From Sipunculus nudus (taxonomy: Eukaryota; Annelida; Sipuncula; Golfingiida; Sipunculidae), in assembly GCA_026874595.1 (NCBI GenBank), contig CM049311.1, positions 42,287,676 to 42,351,675 of the forward strand: a stretch of 64,000 bases of DNA. Direction: 5' to 3'. Position 1 is the stretch's first letter. Each line of letters starts with the position of its first letter. Shown piece after piece: positions 25,561 to 37,656 of this stretch. Both the position numbers and the translations under genes were made by a program. The notes beneath the pieces were generated by a model. That model had not been told where the DNA came from, ran no database searches, and saw nothing but the letters and a program-made list of their open reading frames with translations.

Positions 25561-26916
25561 TAGCTCAGCTAATTGTAAGTCATCTGAGCTATAGCAATCA
25601 CTCTTTGTCCGTCGTCCGTCCGGCTGTCTGTCCATTAACAAGGCACAAAATGTAACTACTGGACCTGGAATCTTCTTACTTTACATCCAGATAGGTTCAT
25701 GAAAAATCTCCTTGGAAACCTGGAATAAGGTCTCTGTTACCCATATTCTTCAAGCTTTTGGGCTCCAAAGTACCCCCAGAATAATGAAAAATTGATACAA
25801 AAGCTCATGTATCTGAACAACTAGTGCATTGATCGGCATGATTCTTTGCATGGATTTTGATCATGGAGTGTTTCCTCAGATCCTGCTGACTGGTGGTGCC
25901 ACCTGGACTTTTAAAAAATTTTAACACATTTTTTTTCTCTATTTTTGAGACCTTCAAAGATCCGGTCATCTGTTAACAGGGCTCAAATCGTAAACGCTAG
26001 ACCTGAAATCTTTTAACTTTAAATCCAGAGAGGTCCGTGAAAAGTCTCCTTGGAAACCTGGAATAAGGTCTCTGTTACCCATATTCTTCAAGCTATTGGG
26101 CTCCAAAGTACCCCCAGAATAATGAAAAATTTGATACAAAAGCTCATGTATCTGAACAACTAGTGCATTGATCGGCATGATTCTTTGCATGCATATGCAT
26201 CATGGAGTGTTTCCTCAGTTCCTGCTGACTGGTGGTGCCACCTGGACTTTTAAAAAATTTTAACACATTTTTTTTCTCTATTTTTGAGACCTTCAAAGAT
26301 CCGGTCATCTGTTAACAGGGCTCAAATCGTAAACGCTAGACCTGAAATCTTTTAACTTTTAGGTCTCTGTTACCCACATTCTTTAAGCTATGGGTCTCCG
26401 AAGTACCCAACAGAATAATGAAAAATTTGATACCAAATCAGGGCACAACTCATTACCATTTGACCTGGAATCTCCTTACTTTAAATCCAGGGAAGTCCAT
26501 GAAAGTCTCCTTGGAAAAGTGAAATTAGGTCTGTGTTACCCATATTTTCTGAGCTATGGGGCTTATAAGCACCCCTCAGAATGATTGAAAATATGATACC
26601 AATGTAGGGCACAAATCATAACCATTTGGCCCAGAAACTTTTAACTTAACATCCTGAGAGTTCCTCGAGAGATCTCCCCAGGAACCTGAAATTCTCAGAT
26701 TTGGAGTATGTTTGTGCACCCCAAAAATAATGCAAAATACACACAAATTGCCAGATTCCTCAGGAAAGGCTGTTTCGATTGTCATCAAATTTGTTGTGCT
26801 CATGGGTCTTGATGAATTTAAGCTAAGATGCATGAACAATGATGCCACCTACATTATCTTAATTTGTTGCTGTGCAAGGACATATTGTCAACATGTCAGT
26901 CGGCTGAGCGGCTTGT
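25561..26916 (+). mobile_element. A3: family A element with 340-bp tandem duplication
   Basis: Starts TTTAGCTCAGCT ... GTCATCTGAGCTATAG and ends CGGCTGAGCGGCTTGTT (CTTGT at 26912). Inside, ~340 bp is tandemly duplicated almost perfectly: CTGGTGGTGCCACCTGGAC occurs at about 25889 and 26229. A more diverged third unit follows. The near-identity suggests a recent duplication. Confidence 0.7.
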
Positions 26917-26933
26917 TAAAAAGTTAATATTGT

Positions 26934-28355
26934 ATCTGCCAAAACAAAGTTTTACAGATACTATGTTTTTGACCGGGTTCCACCTTCCGTTTCCGGAGTA
27001 GAACTCTAAGACCACTTGTCAGATTTTTCCAAATCTTGACACTATTATCGGGTCACGTGAACTGGTACTAAAATATATTTTGTGTTGACCTTTGACCTTT
27101 CCTCTCCACAGTGCATCCATCTGTGCATCTGTTTTGACACATTAACCCACATAATTTCCGACTTGCTTGACCAATCGGGCTGAAATTTTGCACGAATGTA
27201 GCTCTTGGATACATACAGAAAAAATGGTAGTGCCACCTGCAACCATTTTTGCACAGCATCCATCTGTTCATCTACCTTGGCTTAAAATCACTCATATCTC
27301 TGGAATTGTTGGACTTATCCACTTTTGCATGTGTATACATCCTGGATAGCTTTCTTGATTTTATGACAGGTGGCACAACCTACATTCACGTTTAGGCTGC
27401 AGACATCCAGGCTAATATCTTAGGACTGGTTTAACGTATCCTCCTGAAATTTTGCATGTGTATAGATCTTACATAGTTATAAATAAAACGCAAAACTGGT
27501 GGCACCACCTGCAACCATTTTGGCACAGCATTCATCTGTTTGTCTGCCGAAGGATAAAATACTCATATCTCATCTTTTATTTGACTTATCTAAAAAATTT
27601 TGCATGTATATACATCTTGGATAGCTTTCTCAATTTTATGGCAGGTGGTGCCACCTACATTTGTGTTTATGCTGCAGACATCCATACTAATATATCAGGA
27701 CTGGTTAGACGTATCGGCCTGAAATTTTGCATGCTTATAGATCTCACATAACTCTAAACATACACAAAAGTGGTGGCGCCACCTGCAACCATTTTTGCAG
27801 TGTCTTTCTGTTTGTCTGCCATGGGATAAAATCACTCATATCTCAGCAGAAGATTGACTTTTCTGCCCAAATTTTTGCATTTTTGTATTCATCTTGGATA
27901 GCTTTCTGGATTTTGTGGCAGGTGGTGCCACCTACTTACACATTTCGGCTGCAGACATCTATGCGAAACTCTCAGGAATGGTTTGACTTATCAGCCTGAA
28001 CTTTTGCATGAATATAGTTCTTACATAGCTCTACAACTTATTCAAATTTGGTGGCCTAACTAACAACGATTTTGCATGGTGTCCATCTGTTCATCTTCCT
28101 AGGGTAAAAATCACTCATATCTCAGCAGTGGTTTGACTTATCCACCTGAAATTTTGCATATGTATACATCTTTAATAGCTTTCTCATTCAAACATCAGGT
28201 GGCACCACATACAGTCATGTTTACATGGCAGACATCCATGCTAATTTGCATCACATCTCACTCTATTTCCCTTCCCACTCAATCCATGCCTCACTTCACC
28301 CATCCCACTCTGATTTCAACAGATACACAAAGTCGCCTACTACCTGTATTCTAGT
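26934..28355 (+). mobile_element. D2: Helentron-like element (family D), diverged
   Basis: 5' hairpin TATCTGCCAAAAC-AAA-GTTTTACAGATA. The body has alternating GGTGG(C/T)(G/A)CCACCTGCAACCA and GGTGGTGCCACCTACAT units as in D1 and D3. The 3' end has CAACAGATACACAAAGTCG and the terminus CTAGT (28351-28355); the hairpin stem is partly eroded compared with D1. It lies inside A2. Confidence 0.8.
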
Positions 28356-28449
28356 TATGAATACTTTTTTATTGCAACTGCAACAGGGAACATTAATTGG
28401 TTCTGTTCACATTTTATAAAATTAAAAAAAAATTGTTTATAAAAAAATA

Positions 28450-28650
28450 GGATCTACCTGAAAAATGCGTAAACTGCTGAATTTTCAACAGCTTATCAAA
28501 AAGCCAAACAATGAGCATGATAATTGTATAGATCTTATATTCACAAACCTCCTACATTCTCCAGTTTCAACATTAGGAAATATATGGCCAGATCACAAAA
28601 TATTATATGCAACAATATCTTCAGTCATATCTACCATCCATGGCCTATAT
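28450..28650 (+). pseudogene. Relic of an APE-like endonuclease domain in A2
   Basis: The + strand reads LLNFQQLIKKPNNEHDNCID, then LIFTNLLHSPVSTLGNIWPD and HKILYATI. The pattern L.QL...PT......IDLIFT ... (S)DH.....I is the C-terminal part of APE-type endonucleases in LINEs; such a domain is also fused to the Rep-helicase of autonomous Helentrons. It sits ~80-250 bp before the element's 3' end. The DH pair is kept, though the usual preceding S is P. A related decayed stretch lies at 61200-61420 in A5. Confidence 0.6.
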
Positions 28651-28857
28651 AACCTCTTCTTCTCAGTCTTTATTTCCATTTGATATTATTTTGGGTCAAT
28701 TTCAGCTGAGCTCAGTGACCCAGTAATTTTAATTAATAATTAAGCAATACTGAAGCAATTTGAGAATAAAATAACATGGAATAGTGTAGCTTCAGAAACA
28801 GCGAGAAGTGAAAATGCTTTCCATAAACATTTGGATCTATAAAACTTGCATGATTTT

Positions 28858-30453
28858 TAGCTCAGCTGTAAGTCCGTTGTCCGTCAGGCTGTCTGGCTGT
28901 CTGGCCCTGCCGTCATCCGGGCATCAATTAGCAGGGCACAAATTGTAACTGCTTGTCCTAGAAACTTTTAAGTGAACCTCCATGGAGGTTAATAAAAAAT
29001 CTCCTTGGAAACCTGAAATAAGGTCACTGCGACCTATATCCTTCGAGCTATGAGGCTTAAAATAACCCCCAGAAAAATAAAAAAAAATGATACAAAACCT
29101 CCAATATCTTGATAATTAATGGATGGATTGTCATGAATCTTGCCTTGAATATTGACCATGAATAGTTTTGTCAGCTCCTGAAAAGTGGTGGCGCCACCTG
29201 GAATTTTTTGTTGTTATTATTTTTCTATAATATAAATTTTAATAAAATATTTTTCTATCTTTTTTTACTATAAAATGACAATCATGTCAGTTTCTTAGCT
29301 GTGATTATATCTAGTGTCCCAAAACCTGGTGTGTTTATTGATCACAGGTGGATGCCCTATAGTAATCACCCTGTCTCTCTGTCTGTTTGTCTAGCTGTCT
29401 GGCTGTCCATCCGTCCATCCAGACAAATTTGTTTCCAAATGATAACTCCAGGTTGGATTGACACATGGACTTCAAACTTAAATTACTTATGGCCAACCAC
29501 TGAAGCAGGAATTATATGATTTTTGGGTCATGAGGTCAAAGGTCAAGGTCAAAGGATTCACTTATTTAAACAGATTATGGCTCTATTTTAAGCAAGCTTT
29601 TAATCCTAAACTTTCCATCTTGCACATTTAGCGGACTTGCCAGAATGGGGAGAGCATAAATGTATTTGGGGTCAAAGGTCAAGGTCACAGGGGCCATCTG
29701 TTCACAAATTAGTTTTCAGACGATAATTCCTGTTAAGTTTGACATATTGGTTTAAACTATACTTATATATGGCTCACCACTAAAGTAAGAACTGTGTCGA
29801 TTTAGGGGTCCGATGGTCAAAGGTTAAGGTCACAGGACCAATTTCTTTAAAAAGAATGTGTATGCATTTCAAGCCAAACTTTTCATCACAAACCTTCTAT
29901 CATCAAGATATTGCTAACATGCCAATAGGGGAAGATTCTGTTTGATTTTCGGGACACAGGGTCAAAGGTCAATGTCACAGGGCCCATCCGTTCACTTATT
30001 TGGTTTATGGATGATAATTCTGCTTTGGATAGACAGATTGGCTTAAAACTTGATTTATTTATGACCCACCACTTAAGTAAAAAAACATCTTGACTTTCAG
30101 GGTCAAAGGTGAAGGTCACAGGAGCCTCAACTTTCAAAAGATTGTGGATGCACTGTAAATCAAACTTTTTGTCCCAAACTTTGCATCTCTTATACATGGC
30201 TTACTTGCCAAAAGTTGAAGAAATCTGTAGATTTTCAGGTTACCTGGTCAGAAGTCAAGGTCACTGGACCCACCATTTTTTTTAAAGATTGTTACAATAA
30301 TATAAATGCTGCAAGTTCAAGGATAATAAGTTCCCAGATTTTTTGGTCACAAGGTCATTGGTTAAGGTCACAGGACTGTCATTCTAAAAAATTTCTTGAA
30401 AAATTTGCTAATAGAAAAATTCAGCTGAGCGTCGAGACCCATGGGTCTCTAGT
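28858..30453 (+). mobile_element. A4: family A element with B-like satellite body
   Basis: Starts TTTTTAGCTCAGCTGTAAGTCC. 28920-29280 resembles A3, including GTGGTGGCGCCACCTGG. 29500-30380 consists of units with GGTCAAAGGTCAAGGTCA cores like the B array. The 3' end is text-book: CAGCTGAGCG (30423), perfect 16-base palindrome GAGACCCATGGGTCTC (30434-30449), CTAGT ending 30453. 29330-29420 has a second GTCTGTCTG/GTCCATCC stretch, so the body may combine two elements. Confidence 0.7.
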
Positions 30454-30565
30454 TTTACTGATTAATTCCTGTGTACAACGGCGTTCTGGAAACGGCGGAA
30501 TTGAATCAAACTAACATCAGTTAACCAGGTAACCGGGCATTTTATCTGGGTTTGGAGATGTATGA

Positions 30566-31162
30566 TTCCTTTTACGCGGTTGCGGCCGCTGTACGGTCAC
30601 GGTTGCGGATAGAGTCGAACATATGATATTATGAAGGAACAATTTCTTATATGCGGTTGCGGCCGCGGTACTTACTCAACCTGTCATCCGACGATTTTTT
30701 TGTCGGATCATGTAGCGACCGATCCAACAAAAATATTATAAACGGATGGGGTCAGATGAGGAATCCCGTAGAATTGTTTACGTCATATAGGGGTTTCCTC
30801 AGGATTAACGTGTTAATCAGCGTATGCCACGAGGAAAAAAACGTTCTCTGCCTGAAAACATATGTTTAAATAATTGTTAATGTGTGAACCTTTTGCCTGT
30901 GAAACATTCACTGGTGAGTGATCTGCCCAATACATCTGTTTCAATTTAAGCAGCTGGTTTCTTAATCTTTTACAGCCACTTTTCATAATGCAGGGATACA
31001 TACATTAATACTATATATCATTCATAAATATCATATATATCATTATGTATATCACATATACAAACATTTTTCATCTGCAAGCTCAACCACATAAAAGGAA
31101 TCGGCCTTGCCGCAACCGCATACCGCGACCGCCTCCCACTCCCGTAACCTGCGTGAAAGGAA
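30566..31162. mobile_element. Possible MITE with GC-rich imperfect terminal inverted repeats
   Basis: The left end ATTCCTTTTACGCGGTTGCG resembles the reverse complement of the right end (ATTCCTTTCACGCAGGTTAC). GCGGTTGCGGCCGC occurs at 30577 and 30655, and the opposite-strand form GCCGCAACCGC near 31110. The GC-rich ends contrast with the AT-rich centre. No transposase frame was found; the target duplication is unresolved. Confidence 0.4.
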
Positions 31163-31664
31163 TTGTAGCTTTATGTATATGTTTGTATGTACAAAAGACC
31201 TTAATCCTGCGATTGTGTCACACGCTGCATCAACCGCTGCACAGGGTCAGGTTCTATTGAAACAGTGACAGAAAACTGCAAGCGATTGTTCAACCGGCTT
31301 TGAACTTCAGCGGCCTTGACTGATATTGACCGAGGTTGCTGAGGCAACCGTTGTATACAACCATGGTGGACCACATGGATCTGGACTTCACCTGGTCACC
31401 CCAGAATTCTGTCCATTTACCAAATATGTGCTTAAACCAGGCGGCACGTGCTATTGTTTGTATACATTTATACACTGCCATGTCACCGATCGCGCAGTAA
31501 TGTAGTTCTCCAGGTTTTATGAAATTACAAACAACAAAGACAATAATATTCTTTATAACTGTTATATTTGGCATTAATGTTAGCAATGCATGCTCTTTGT
31601 TTGGAACATTGACTTATTTTTCGCAATTTACAATTCTCAGGTGCCGCAACTCTTATTTCGCCGT

Positions 31665-32517
31665 ACTAGCGTGCATGTGGGGCTGGGTATCGATTTGTTT
31701 TGCAATAAAATGGTATATGTGGTAGCGTATTGCGATACATATTGCCATATTTTCGTTGTGTTGAGTTTATAGGAATTAAGTGTGTTTTCTGTTTTATATA
31801 ATATATCAGTATATCAACAATATTATTATTATTTGATTATCATGTGAGATATTATGACACAATAAAGTTAATGCTAAATCAGTTTTTTTAAACACGAAAT
31901 ACGGCAACATTACTTACTAATGTACTGTTGACAGTGCTCAAAGAAACCGTAAACATCAAAGTTTTCTTTAGGTCTTACATGTGCAAATAATTTGGCAGTC
32001 AGAGAAATCTTGACTGTAGTATAGCATAAAGAGGGATAGATGGTGTGCAAAATCACAGCCGTGTACCACATCGCAAGACTGCCGTTCTAAAACAGTAGTA
32101 CTGTTAAGTTGACACTTGGTCTTCCTGAAGTATATCATAAGATGTGAAGAGAGAATATTAATGAATGATTAATTATTATGACCATATTCAGCATTTCTTC
32201 CTTTTTGCCGTATCAGAATATTTCTCGTGTACGAATAAGACATCGAGGAGACGTGTAATTCCCTGGGACGGACCTTTGATATATGGTATAACAGGCCTTC
32301 TTGAAAATTTCTTGCTAAATGTCTAAATACATGGTAGAGACTTTCACTTTAAGCCTGTCAGTATCCCAACCCATTTATTTGGCTAAATTTGTAACTGAAA
32401 CATTGATTTTACTACCAAAAAATTAGTTTTAGGCTCGTTAACAAAATATTGAATATGCGAATCACTTTATCGCGATATACCGATATATCGATAATATCGC
32501 ACAGCCCTACTAGGGTG
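31665..32517. mobile_element. Possible hAT-like element remnant
   Basis: The right end reads CGCGATATACCGATATATCG, then ATAATATCGCACAGCCCTA. Ends of this style (TAGGGCTG.GCGATAT on the other strand) are common in hAT elements. A weak mirror, GGGGCTGGGTATCGAT, lies at 31678. CTAGCGTG (31665) and CTAGGGTG (32510) could be an 8-bp target duplication with one mismatch. The pieces are weak individually. Confidence 0.35.
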
Positions 32518-32984
32518 TCGAGTGCACGGCCGTTTGCAGGAAGTTTTTCCTTGATGTTCATAAATCCTTCTGTGTGTGGAATGACGCTGCGTGTGCAGTG
32601 TATAGATCACCAAACGATCACAGAGGTATTCTGGCGTTTGCCGAAGGTGGTTCGGTAGTAACCTCCACGCAATTTTAATAAACACGCAAAAATCACTCAA
32701 AATGATGTGTACATTAAAAAAAAATATTTATTATCATATCGGCGAGGTCACTGCGGGAACAATAACCTTTAAAATGAGGTATAGCACAGTATCATACGCT
32801 ACGCAGTTTCAAAGAACATTGAGGACAAAAGTGGACCAACTTCCTTTTATAAGTATTAGAAGATTATCAGTCATACTACTGTTTTATTCATTTCTGAAAA
32901 ACTGTATTTCATTGACATTTGAGGTAATTCGCGATACTGCGACACATTTTTACCTCAACTCAGCATGATTTTGAGCACCCACTT

Positions 32985-33165
32985 CTTGTATCTGTTAGGC
33001 CTAGAGTCTTAAAACATACATTCAGGCAGGTCCTGGGTAAATCTGTATAGAAACCTGAAAATAGCTCATGGTGACCTCTATTCTGTGAATTATGAACCTA
33101 AAGCATTCCTTTTGTGAATGTCTTCCTAGTCAGCTGAGCGTCATGATCCATGGGTCACTTGCTGT
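32985..33165 (+). mobile_element. 5'-truncated family A element
   Basis: Begins inside the GGCCTAGA ... CCTGGGTAAATCTGTATAGAAACCTG unit seen in A3/A4 and ends with CAGCTGAGCGTCATGATCCATGGGTCACTTGC at 33130-33162, a slightly mutated A terminus. Confidence 0.6.
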
Positions 33166-33640
33166 TATTTTATTTTACTTATTGTAGTGGTCTATATTTT
33201 ATAACAAAATTATACTCATTTAATTTGTCTATGTTGCCGCGCATATCATGCACACTTCCCGTGACCTTTGCTGCACACTTCTTGTAATCTTTTAGCTGTT
33301 CCTATAACCCCCGTCACTCTAGAGGCGGAATGCCGTCGGAATGAAATTTTTTTATGTATTCCTGGATATTAGAAGTGCATTCTAAAACCTCTGACTGCAT
33401 TCTGAGTGCATTCCATATATTCGGGCCCATTCCTGTCGCCAGCCCGAAAGTTTTGCTCATGTTCTAAACTTTCGAGGTGCGTTCGAAGTGGAGAAATATC
33501 GAACGGCATTCGAAGTGTATTCTTACTGCACTTTGACTGCATTCTTAATGATCTTACAGCGTTCCAACAGCATTAGGAACATTCTGATTGCATTCGAGGG
33601 AGAACCGAAAGGCAGTAGTCATATATTGGTTTTAATGTGC
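33166..33640. repeat. Degenerate GCATTC-rich stretch
   Basis: From 33370 to 33600 the hexamer GCATTC or a one-base variant recurs about ten times at irregular 10-40 base intervals (GTGCATTCT, CTGCATTCT, GTGCATTCC, GGCATTCG). No open frame or known family accounts for it. Confidence 0.5.
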
Positions 33641-33699
33641 TGCCACCTCTGTCTGTGATTGCACAAAGTTTGTAATTTATTGTGGAAAATGCACTGCAA

Positions 33700-34070
33700 G
33701 CTTCATCTAAGATTACACAGTTTCTAGTCATATACCCCGTTGAATGTACTTCTAGCTAAATCTGTGATAACGAATACTTTTTCCCCCTTTTAGGTCTCGT
33801 TTTGTAATTGTATTCTGAGATCTATCTGTGATATAATGATTTCTAGTCATATATTATGTTAATAATCTGCCAATTTTTTCTGTGATTACACAATTTCTAG
33901 TCATATACCCCGTTGAAGGTACTTCTAGCAAAATCTGTGATAACTAATACTCCCCCCCCCCCCTTTTTTTTTTTTAGTTACGTTTTGTAAATGTATTCTG
34001 AGAACAATCTATGATATAATGAATTCTAGTCATATATTATGTTAATAATCTGTCTATTTTATCTGGATTG
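33700..34070. repeat. ~175-bp tandem dimer
   Basis: TTCTAGTCATATACCCCGTT occurs at about 33721 and 33896, each followed by GTACTTCTAGC.AAATCTGTG, a homopolymer tract, CGTTTTGTAA.TGTATTCTGA and TCTAGTCATATATTATG. The second unit has a long C then T run (33954-33976) where the first has TTTTTCCCCCTTTT. Confidence 0.9.
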
Positions 34071-34172
34071 TGTAAACAAAATATTTGCCATTTTTAGACA
34101 AACTACTGTCTGTTTATTCCATGTATTTTGTCAACTTTAACTAAGAAAAACATTTATATATCGTGTAATTTT

Positions 34173-35345
34173 ATCCGCCAAAACAAAGTTTTGCTGATAC
34201 TATGTTTTTGATCGGTTTTCCGCCGCCGCCGCGTTCGTTTCCGGAGAACTCCTCTGACACTACTGGAAGGATTTCCCAAACTTACAACAATTTTCGGGTC
34301 ACATGTGAACGGGTGCCTAACCAATTGGCGTTGACCTCTGACCTTTCCTCTCTGCCCAGCGTCCATTTGTGCATCTGTTTCCACACATAAACCCACATAT
34401 CTCGGGAACCATTTCACCGATCATGAAAAAAAATCGTACAAATGTAGCCCTTGGATAGCTTTATAACATACACAAAAAAATGGTGGCGCCACCTGCAACC
34501 ATGTTTGCACAGTGTCCATCTTTTCGTCTGCCTTTGGTTAAAATCACTCATATCTCTGCAGTGGTTTGACTAATTCACCTGAAATTCGGCATGCGAATAC
34601 ATCCTGGACAGCTTTCTTGATTTTATGACAGGTGGCGCCACCTACATTCACGGTCACGCTGCAGACATCCATGCTTATATCTCCGGACTGGTTTGACGTA
34701 TCTTACTGAACATTTGCATGTGTATAGAACTTACATAGCTCTTTATAATACGAGAAACTGGTGGCGCCACCTGCAACCATTTTTGCATAGCGTCCGTCTG
34801 TTTGTCTGCCGTAGGATAAAATCACTCACATCTCGGCAGTGGTTTGACATATCTGCCTAAAATTTTGGAGGTTTATACATCCTGGACAGCTTTCTTGGTT
34901 TTGACAGGTGGCGCCACCTACATGCTAGTTTACGCTGCAGACATGCAAGCTCATATCTCGGGAACCGTTGACCGATTGGGCCAAAATTTTGCATGTGTAT
35001 AGATCTCACAAACCTCTTTATCATACACAAAACTAGTGGCGCCACCTGCCACCATTTTTGCACAAGTCCTTCTGTTTGTCTGCTGTGGGATAAAATCACT
35101 CATATACATGTAGTGGTTTGACTTATCTGCTTTAAATTTTGCATATGTATACAACTTTGACAGCTTTCTGGATTTTGTGGTAGGTGGCGCAACCTACATA
35201 CACATTTCGGCTGCAGACTTCCATGCTAATATGCAACACACCTCACTCTATTTCCCCTTGCCGCTCAATCCATGCCTCACTTCACCCGTTCCACTCTAAT
35301 TTTGGCGGATACACGTAGTCGCTTGTCGACTACCCGTATTCTAGT
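34173..35345 (+). mobile_element. D3: Helentron-like element (family D)
   Basis: 5' end TATCCGCCAAAAC-AAA-GTTTTGCTGATA, with CCGCCGCCGCG downstream as in D1. GGTGGCGCCACC recurs in the body near 34483, 34631, 34760, 34907 and 35036, repeating D1's alternating spacing. The 3' end has TTGGCGGATA (35303), hairpin GTAGTCG-CTTGT-CGACTAC and CTAGT (35341-35345). Confidence 0.85.
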
Positions 35346-35452
35346 TATTTATTACTTTGTGTTGTGATAAGAGCATGTGTGTATAACATTTAGTTCAGAT
35401 ATACAAGCTGTAGAAACAGGCCTGGTATTCCCTGTTCTCCATCACTCAATTA

Positions 35453-37034
35453 TTAGGGCTCCGCTTTACAAGCGGTGCCCTATAGTGATCACCGTGTCAG
35501 TCCATCCTTCCGTCCTTCCGTCAGTGACACTTTCGCGCATGATAACTCAACAACAACCTATCGCAGCTTTCCCAAATTCACAGGGATGATTGGTACCTAT
35601 GAGGGCTCTAGACCTACCGAATAACAGACTTGTCGGAATCCCAATATGGCCGCCACAGCCCAATCACTGATTTTCTTTCGCGTGCGATAACTCAACAACA
35701 ACGTACTACAGCTTTCGCTAATTCACAGGGATGATTGGTACCAGTGAGGGCTCCAGACCTATCGAAATACAGACTTGTTAGAATTCCAATATGGCCACCA
35801 CAGCCCAATCGCTGATTTTTCTTTCGCGCGCAATAACTCAACAACAACCTACTGCAGCTTTCCCAAATTCACAAGGATTATTGGTACCTAGAAGGGATCC
35901 AGACCTATTGAATTACAGACCTGTTGGAATTTCAATATGGCCGCCACAGCTCAATTGCTGATTTTCTTTCGCGTGCGATAACTCACCTACAACATACTAC
36001 AGCTTTCCCAAATTCACAGGGATGATTGGTACCTGTGAGGGCTCCAGACCTATCGAATTACAGACTTGTCAGAATTCCAATATGGCCCCCGCAGCCCAAT
36101 CGCTGATTTTCTTTCGCATGCGATAACTCAACAACATACTGTACCTTTCCCAAATTCACAGGGATGATTGGTACCTATGCGGACTCCAGACTCAACGAAT
36201 TACAGACTGGTCGGAATTCCAATATGGCCGCCACAGCCCAATCTCTGATTTTCTTTCACGCACAATAACTCAACAACAACATACTGCAGCTTTCCCATAT
36301 TCGCAGGGATGATTGGTACCTATGAGGGCTCCAGACCTATCGAATTGCAGACTTGTTGGAATTCCAATATGGCCGCCACAGCCCAATCGCTGATTTTCTT
36401 TCGCGCGCGATAACTCAACAACAACCGTCGGCAGCTTTCCCCAATTCACAAGGATTATTGGTGCCTTTTAGGGCTCCAGACCTATCGAATTACAGACTTG
36501 TCAGAATTCCAATATGGCCCCCACAGCCCAATCGCTGATTTTCTTTCGCTATTGATAACTCAACAACAATATACTGCAGCTTTCCCTAATTCACAGGGAT
36601 GATTGTTACCTATGAGGGCTCCAGACCTTTCGAATTACAGACTTGTCGGAATTCCAATATGGCCACCACAACGTGATGGCTGATGTTCTTTCGCACACAA
36701 TAACTTAACAACCACCTACTGCAGCTTTCCCAATTTCACAGGGATCATTGGTGCCTATGAGGGCTCCAGACCCATTGAATTACAGACTGGCTTAAAATCA
36801 AATATGGCTAACAGATTACATTCAGTGATTTTCTATTGCACACATTATTTCAGACATATCTTCTTTAATAATATTTGATCCAGTAGGATTTTTTCCCTCA
36901 TGAATACGGATAAAAACGTGTTTCTGTTTGTCATATTTTTCAAATTTAACTTAATTTTTCACCCATATGTAAACTAGTCCAGCACTTGCAGAAACGCGGG
37001 GCCCTCTGAGGACCATTGTCCGACCACATCTAGT
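35453..37034 (+). mobile_element. C: Helentron-like element with ~145-bp satellite
   Basis: 5' hairpin with arms AGGGCTCCGCTT (35455-35466) and AAGCGGTGCCCT (35470-35481), one mismatch in twelve. A GTCCATCCTTCCGTCC stretch follows, then about nine ~145-bp units (35530-36830) marked by GATAACTCAACAACA, CACAGGGATGATTGGTACC and CCAATATGGCC. The 3' end has GCGGGGCCCT (36996), matching the 5' arm with one mismatch, hairpin GGAC-CATT-GTCC (37010-37021) and CTAGT (37030-37034). No coding capacity. Confidence 0.8.
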
Positions 37035-37037
37035 TGT

Positions 37038-37656
37038 ATCCCATGCGGACAGAGAAGTCAGATGATAACATGGTTTCAGCTCTGTCGCGCCGCCGCCGTA
37101 GACAAACTTTGTACACACGATAACTCCAAAAGCATTTCATGGATATTTTTCAAACTTTGCAAGTTGGTGGATATGGGTGAGAAGAAACAGCCAGTCTGGG
37201 CTTTATATTAGAAATAGAACAACTAAAGTTTGATAAGTTGGATTATTAAAATATCTCTGACATTAAGCGTGATATGGGCAAGATGGCGGAGCCCACTTGG
37301 TTTCATGACTATACACATTACCTTGTCCATTCTGAGTGAAATTTTACCCTAAGATTTTGTTCCATAAGTAGTGTCACTCAGAAATTCTTAATATTTACTT
37401 GTATTTTCAGATTGTAAAAGTAAGGGGTCATAAGTCTCAGCAGTCCAACATACTGATTATATACCAAAGGAATAGCCTTAATTAAATGTGTCATCGTGGA
37501 AATTTAGAAGGAAGCCCAACTCAACCAAATAAAAAAAGTGCCACTAGCATATTATTGGCAAATTTGCTTCCACACTTAATTTCAGTTTTGTAACCAAATA
37601 ATTCTTCTCACGGATTCAGCTGACCAACTGAGTGGCATGACCAATGGTTCGCTAGT
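37038..37656 (+). mobile_element. G: short Helentron-like element with mixed ends
   Basis: Begins four bases after element C with ATCCCATGCGGACAG ... TAACATGGTTTCAGCTCTGTC then GCCGCCGCC, a diverged B-type 5' end; 37120-37200 resembles the first B segment (GATAACTCCAAAA, CTTTGCAAGTTGGTGGATAT). The 3' end is A-like: CAGCTGACCAACTGAGTGGC, ATGACCAATGGTTCG, CTAGT (37652-37656). It ends 120 bp before the SNX splice acceptor. Confidence 0.55.

Larger units (their letters stand above)
24100..28725 (+). mobile_element. A2: family A element, interrupted by A3 and D2
   Basis: Starts TTAGCTCAGCTGACTGTCATCT with the usual 5' hairpin arms. Its internal part at 24750-25010 matches 60075-60290 in A5 (GGCTCTATTGTA, GCTGTCACAGGTGTACAG). 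After A3 and D2 it resumes at 28356 and ends with CAGCTGAGCTCAGTGACCCA at about 28703. The terminal CTAGT is mutated. 28450-28640 is decayed endonuclease-like sequence. Confidence 0.65.
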
